The notes beneath the pieces are model-generated. The model was not told where the DNA came from, made no database searches, and saw nothing but the letters and a program-made list of their open reading frames with translations. A stretch of DNA of 64,000 nt from CAHJXG01 sp964235485 (GTDB taxonomy: Bacteria; Pseudomonadota; Alphaproteobacteria; Acetobacterales; Acetobacteraceae): the NCBI GenBank assembly GCA_964235485.1, contig CAXSAZ010000003.1:169267-233266 (forward strand). Reading direction: 5' to 3'. The translations under genes were made by a program, and so were the position numbers. Positions 60,918-64,000 of this stretch are shown here, piece after piece (position 1 is the stretch's first letter; each line of letters starts with the position of its first letter).

Positions 60918-61703
60918 ATGCCGTCGTTTTCTTTCGCGCATCCGTTCACGATGCCCGGCTTTTCCGCCGCGCCGCCGCTCCTGGCTTTCGGCGTGGGGCT
61001 GGCCGGGCGGGCCGCGGGCGCGCGCTGGGCGGTCGCGGCGTCCGGTGCGGCGGGGGCGCTCGCGGGCTGGATGGCGCTGCTGCCGTGGGCATCGGCGCCG
61101 CGGGCCGTGCTGGCGCCGCGGGCGGTGCCGGAGTTCCTGCTGCTGCCCGCGGCGGCGGCGGCGCTGGCCGGGATCGCCGCGTCCCGGTTGCGCGGCCGGG
61201 CCGAGCGGTGGGCGCCGTGGGCGTTGGCCGTGCTGGCGGGGTGGTGGCTCGCCCGCTCCGCCCCGGCGCGGCCGGAGTTCTGGCGTGTGTGGTTCGCCGT
61301 GGTCCTCGCGGCGTGGCTGCTGACACGCGCGGCCGGAACATCCGGCGCGAACGGGCGGGCGCTGGCGGCGGCGCTGGCGCTGTGGGGCGCGCTGTTGCTG
61401 GCCGGGGTGCCGCCGGTTTGGGCCGCGGCGGCGGCGGCGGGCGCGGCTTGGCTCGCGGGCGGCGCGCTGCCGCCGGTGCTGCTCGCAGCCCTGGCCGCGG
61501 CGGCGGACCTCGGGGCCGGGCGGCTGGTGCAGGGCCGGGTGAACGCGGTGGACCTCGCCTGCCTCCTGGCGCCCGGCGCGGCGTGGCTCGTGCCCTGGAC
61601 GGCGGCGCGGCTGGGCCGGCGCGGGCGCGTCCTGGCCGTGCCAGCCGCGGCGGCGCTGGCAGTGGGCGCCGCCTGGCTGGGCGGGCGGCTGCTGACCCGG
61701 TGA
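60918..61703 (+). CDS. Multi-helix Ala/Leu-rich membrane protein, unknown
   Basis: A 261-residue protein from ATG 60918 (the frame is open 12 residues more). It is extremely rich in Ala, Leu, Gly, Arg and Trp and contains about 7-8 hydrophobic segments such as FLLLPAAAAALAGIA and ALAAALALWGALLLAGVPPV. No family motif is seen. Composition is biased enough that topology is uncertain, but the absence of stops and consistent start support a gene. Confidence 0.55.
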   Translation: MPSFSFAHPFTMPGFSAAPPLLAFGVGLAGRAAGARWAVAASGAAGALAGWMALLPWASAPRAVLAPRAVPEFLLLPAAAAALAGIAASRLRGRAERWAPWALAVLAGWWLARSAPARPEFWRVWFAVVLAAWLLTRAAGTSGANGRALAAALALWGALLLAGVPPVWAAAAAAGAAWLAGGALPPVLLAALAAAADLGAGRLVQGRVNAVDLACLLAPGAAWLVPWTAARLGRRGRVLAVPAAAALAVGAAWLGGRLLTR

Positions 61704-61704
61704 C

Positions 61705-61776
61705 GGCTGGCGACGTGCCCGAGCGGCAGGTCTCGGCGTTCTGCACAACGCGATTGCAAATCTCGTTCACACCATC
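61705..61776 (+). other. tRNA-Cys-like fragment (degenerate)
   Basis: GTGCCCGAGCGGCAGG resembles a D-arm, and CGATTGCAAATCTCG could form a poor anticodon arm with a GCA loop. No 3' acceptor strand or T-arm follows. It may be a decayed tRNA or chance similarity. Confidence 0.2.
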
Positions 61777-61789
61777 TTAACGTCCGTTG

Positions 61790-62827
61790 ATGGACGGTCC
61801 GAATCCGCGAACGCTGGCCCGCTTGGCGATGGTTGCCGTGCTGTGCGTGGCCGTGGCTGGCACCATCTACGGGCTGTGGCCCAGCGCCAGCCCGCCGCCC
61901 GCCGTGCCCACGCCGGCTGTTGCCGAGATCCCCGCGCTCGCGCCGAAGCTCCCCGAGGCCCCCGCGCCGAAGCCCGCCGCTAGCCCCGGCACCGCCCCCA
62001 GCTTTGACATCGTGCGGGTCGGCCCGCTGGGTGCCGTGCTGGCCGGGCGGGCGGAGCCGGGCGCCACCGTGGTCGTGGCCAACAACAACGCGACGCTCGG
62101 CCGGGTCCAGGCCAACGGGCGCGGCGAATGGGTGCTGGTGTCCGCGACCGCGTTTGCGCCGGGCGGGCGGGAGCTGAGCCTTTCCGCGCGCAACGCGGAC
62201 GGGCGCGACGTGAAAGGCGAGGGCACCGTGCTGCTCGACGTGCCGCCGCCCTCGGCCTCCTCCGCCCCGGCGACGGCGCTTCTGGTGCCGCAGGCGGGCG
62301 CGCCGCGGGTGCTGGGCAGTCCGCCGGACGACACGGCCCCATCCCCCGCCGAGCAGGCCCCCGAACAGCAGCTTGGGGCGCGCCTCGGCTTAAGCATCGT
62401 GGAGTCGGACGAGGCGGGCACGAGCCGCTTTGCCGGCCAAGCGCCGCCGGGCGCGACCGTGCGGGCCTACGTGGACGACGCGCCGGTCGGGGACGCGGAG
62501 GCGGACGCGCAGGGCCGCTGGGCCATGGCGCCCCGGCACGCGCTGTCCCGTGGCGCGCACCGGCTGCGCATCGACCAGCTCGGCAGGGGCGGCCAGGTGC
62601 TGGCCCGGGTCGAGGTGCCGTTCCGGCGCGCCGCGGTGCCGCCCGCCATGCTGGCCGCCGGCCGCGTGGTGGTGCAGCCGGGCCAAAGCCTGTGGCGGCT
62701 GGCCCGCCGGGCTTACGGCGCGGGCACGCGCTACACCGTCATCTACCTCGCGAACCGCAGCCAGATCCGCGATCCCCGGCGGATCTACCCCGGCCAGGTC
62801 TTCGCCGTGCCCGCGGTCGCGCGGTAG
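61790..62827 (+). CDS. LysM-domain envelope protein
   Basis: A 345-residue protein from ATG 61790. A membrane anchor or signal segment (LARLAMVAVLCVAVAGTIYG) leads to a Pro/Ala-rich linker, then two Ig-like/Big-type modules (LAGRAEPGATVVVANNN, FAGQAPPGATVRAYVDD) and a C-terminal LysM domain (VVVQPGQSLWRLARRAYGAG, RYTVIYLANRSQIRDPRRIY). It should bind peptidoglycan. The duplicated G-x-A-x-PGATV modules are a clear internal repeat. Confidence 0.85.
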   Translation: MDGPNPRTLARLAMVAVLCVAVAGTIYGLWPSASPPPAVPTPAVAEIPALAPKLPEAPAPKPAASPGTAPSFDIVRVGPLGAVLAGRAEPGATVVVANNNATLGRVQANGRGEWVLVSATAFAPGGRELSLSARNADGRDVKGEGTVLLDVPPPSASSAPATALLVPQAGAPRVLGSPPDDTAPSPAEQAPEQQLGARLGLSIVESDEAGTSRFAGQAPPGATVRAYVDDAPVGDAEADAQGRWAMAPRHALSRGAHRLRIDQLGRGGQVLARVEVPFRRAAVPPAMLAAGRVVVQPGQSLWRLARRAYGAGTRYTVIYLANRSQIRDPRRIYPGQVFAVPAVAR

Positions 62828-62875
62828 GGGGCTGGCCCGCCCCGGCCGCGTTGCGGCCTTGCTTGCATCGGCCGC

Positions 62876-62923
62876 GTCACGGGCTTGCCCGCGCCGGGCG
62901 TCACGGCCTTGCCCGTGCCGGGC
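62876..62923. repeat. Two imperfect 24-bp tandem repeats
   Basis: Units at 62876-62899 and 62900-62923 share GTCACGG-CTTGCCCG-GCCGGGC with two differences. They fill part of the 117-base gap before psd, which is otherwise Gly/Arg-codon-like GC-rich filler with no recognisable signal. Confidence 0.7.
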
Positions 62924-62944
62924 TTAGTAGCCATTTCGTGATCC

Positions 62945-63619
62945 ATGACTATCATCGAATCCTTCCGTTCCGTCCTGGCCCCGCCGCATCCGGTGGGCCG
63001 CCCCTTCATCGGGGGCGGCGTCGCCGCGGCCCTGCTCGGGTTCTTCGTCGGCGCGTGGCTGGTCTGGCTCGGCGTGCTGTTCACGCTGTTCTGCCTGTAT
63101 TTCTTCCGCGATCCGGAGCGCGTGCCCCCCGCCCGGCCCGGCGCCGTCGTGGCCCCGGCGGACGGCCGCGTCGTGTCCGTCACCCAGGCGGTGCCGCCCG
63201 CTGAGCTGGGCCTCGGCGATCAGCCGCGCTGGCGGGTGGCGATCTTCCTCTCTGTGCTCGATGTCCACGTCAACCGGATGCCGGCCAGCGGCACCGTGAC
63301 CCGCATCGCCTACCGCGCGGGCAAGTTCGTCAACGCCAGCATGGACAAGGCGAGCGAGCACAACGAGCGCAACGCCCTAGCCCTGCGTCTGCCGGACGGG
63401 CGGCAGATGGCGGTGGTGCAAATCGCCGGGCTGATCGCGCGCCGCATCGTGTGCCAGGTGCGGGAAGGCCAGGCCGTGCTGGGCGGCAGCCGCTTCGGCA
63501 TCATCCGCTTCGGCAGCCGCACCGACCTGTATCTGCCGGAGGGGGTGCGCCCGCTGGTCGAGGAAGGGCAGCTCACCATCGGCGGCGAAACGGTGCTGGC
63601 GGAGCTGTCCGCGCCGTGA
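62945..63619 (+). CDS. psd: Phosphatidylserine decarboxylase (short type)
   Basis: A 224-residue enzyme converting phosphatidylserine to phosphatidylethanolamine. Two N-terminal membrane helices (about 22-50), YFFRDPERVPP, APADGRVVSV, FLSVLDVHVNRMPASG and the self-cleavage motif RFGSRTDLYLP, where serine becomes the pyruvoyl group. Length fits the short archaeal/alphaproteobacterial form. The stop overlaps the pssA start. Confidence 0.94.
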   Translation: MTIIESFRSVLAPPHPVGRPFIGGGVAAALLGFFVGAWLVWLGVLFTLFCLYFFRDPERVPPARPGAVVAPADGRVVSVTQAVPPAELGLGDQPRWRVAIFLSVLDVHVNRMPASGTVTRIAYRAGKFVNASMDKASEHNERNALALRLPDGRQMAVVQIAGLIARRIVCQVREGQAVLGGSRFGIIRFGSRTDLYLPEGVRPLVEEGQLTIGGETVLAELSAP

Positions 63620-64000
63620 CGCCCGACCGGGCCGGCTCCCCCGTCCAGCGGCTGCGCACCCGGTTCCGGCCGCGGCGGCGGCCGCGCTACGCCGGTCCGT
63701 CGTTCAACCGGATGATCCCGAACATTCTGACGCTGCTCGGCTTGTGCGCCGGGCTGACCAGTATGCGCTACGCCCTGGACGGGCGGTTCGGCCCAGCGGC
63801 GGTGGCCATCGTGGTGGCGGCCTGCATCGACGGGATCGACGGGCGGCTGGCCCGGCTGCTCAAGGCGACCTCGCGCTTCGGCGCGGAGTTCGACAGCCTG
63901 GCGGATTTCTGCTGCTTCGGGGTCGCGCCGGCCTTTGTGCTGTATCTGTGGTCCCTGCGCAGCGGGGGCGGCTTCGGCTTCACGCCCTGCCTGATGTTCG
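63616..64000 (+). CDS. pssA: CDP-diacylglycerol-serine O-phosphatidyltransferase (partial)
   Basis: The first 128 residues of a CDP-alcohol phosphatidyltransferase; the rest lies beyond the window. The diagnostic motif is DGIDGRLARLLKATSRFGAE followed by FDSLADF (D-G-x2-A-R-x8-G-x3-D-x3-D). GTG start at 63616 forms a GTGA overlap with psd. It makes the substrate that Psd decarboxylates. Confidence 0.93.
   Translation, partial: MTPDRAGSPVQRLRTRFRPRRRPRYAGPSFNRMIPNILTLLGLCAGLTSMRYALDGRFGPAAVAIVVAACIDGIDGRLARLLKATSRFGAEFDSLADFCCFGVAPAFVLYLWSLRSGGGFGFTPCLMF

Overview
This is a very GC-rich, almost fully coding stretch that reads as an alphaproteobacterial chromosome, most likely Rhodospirillales and possibly close to Acetobacteraceae. 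The main pointers are split ATP synthase b and b' subunits in the order atpI-atpB-atpE-b'-b, a DUF2842 protein, a DciA (DUF721)-mutY-dsbA-smc block, the short psd-pssA pair, and frequent GTG/TTG starts with 4-base ATGA/GTGA overlaps. This placement comes from gene content only; no phylogeny was run.

Layout. 1-4.5 kb: glycolate oxidase operon glcD-glcE-glcF plus the start of a secreted protein, all on the minus strand, then rpmJ with an intrinsic terminator. 4.6-6.6 kb: a PIN-domain remnant, an orphan Flp-type pilin and two small membrane proteins. 6.6-10.8 kb: a KaiC-like double ATPase, a hybrid sensor kinase and a SOUL lipoprotein in one tight run. 10.8-25.4 kb: an accessory-rich belt. It holds a DUF4160-DUF2442 pair, a possibly leaderless XRE regulator-HD hydrolase pair, a polymorphic-toxin tail with a candidate immunity gene, a hairpin/repeat island, DUF433-DUF5615, Phd-VapC, and MazE with a frameshifted MazF, interleaved with RidA, a methyltransferase, a MaoC-like dehydratase, an MBL hydrolase, a divergent EF-G, a deaminase and an SDR. 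25.4-30.5 kb: an operon-like minus-strand run efp-suhB-(proline-rich OmpA-like)-MotA/ExbB-like-two tiny membrane proteins-MotB/OmpA-like. 30.6-33.2 kb: small genes, two of uncertain start, and a MerR regulator fused to a P-loop domain. 33.2-40.0 kb: serB-GNAT-epmB against miaA-ilvB-ilvN-ilvC. 40.1-41.2 kb: a decayed DUF4440-like gene, a lipoprotein and a VOC protein. 41.4-50.9 kb: F0 ATP synthase genes, smc, dsbA, a beta-rich protein, dciA and mutY. 50.9-52.9 kb: a SacI-family-like restriction-modification pair. 53.1-58.1 kb: apt, DUF2842 and a ugpBAEC-type ABC transporter. 58.2-64 kb: a GNAT, tRNA-Pro(CGG), a LOG-family enzyme, cytochrome c' and cytochrome b561, a LysM protein, psd and the start of pssA.

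How the genes work together. EF-P (29.9-30.5 kb) and an EpmB-like radical-SAM enzyme (33.2-34.2 kb) lie about 3 kb apart and fit one beta-lysylation pathway, although no EpmA is present here. ilvB-ilvN-ilvC give three steps' worth of branched-chain amino acid subunits and are co-directional with miaA. psd-pssA make phosphatidylethanolamine. Cytochrome c' and the b561 face each other with a 4-base gap and may exchange electrons. Many toxin-antitoxin-type modules, remnants and a restriction system show repeated acquisition and decay of selfish or defence genes.

The least explained signals are the 15.66-16.09 kb repeat/hairpin island, the truncated polymorphic toxin with its neighbour, the tiny membrane proteins inside the MotA/OmpA operon, the MerR-ATPase fusion, and tandem leader duplications at glcF and rpmJ.
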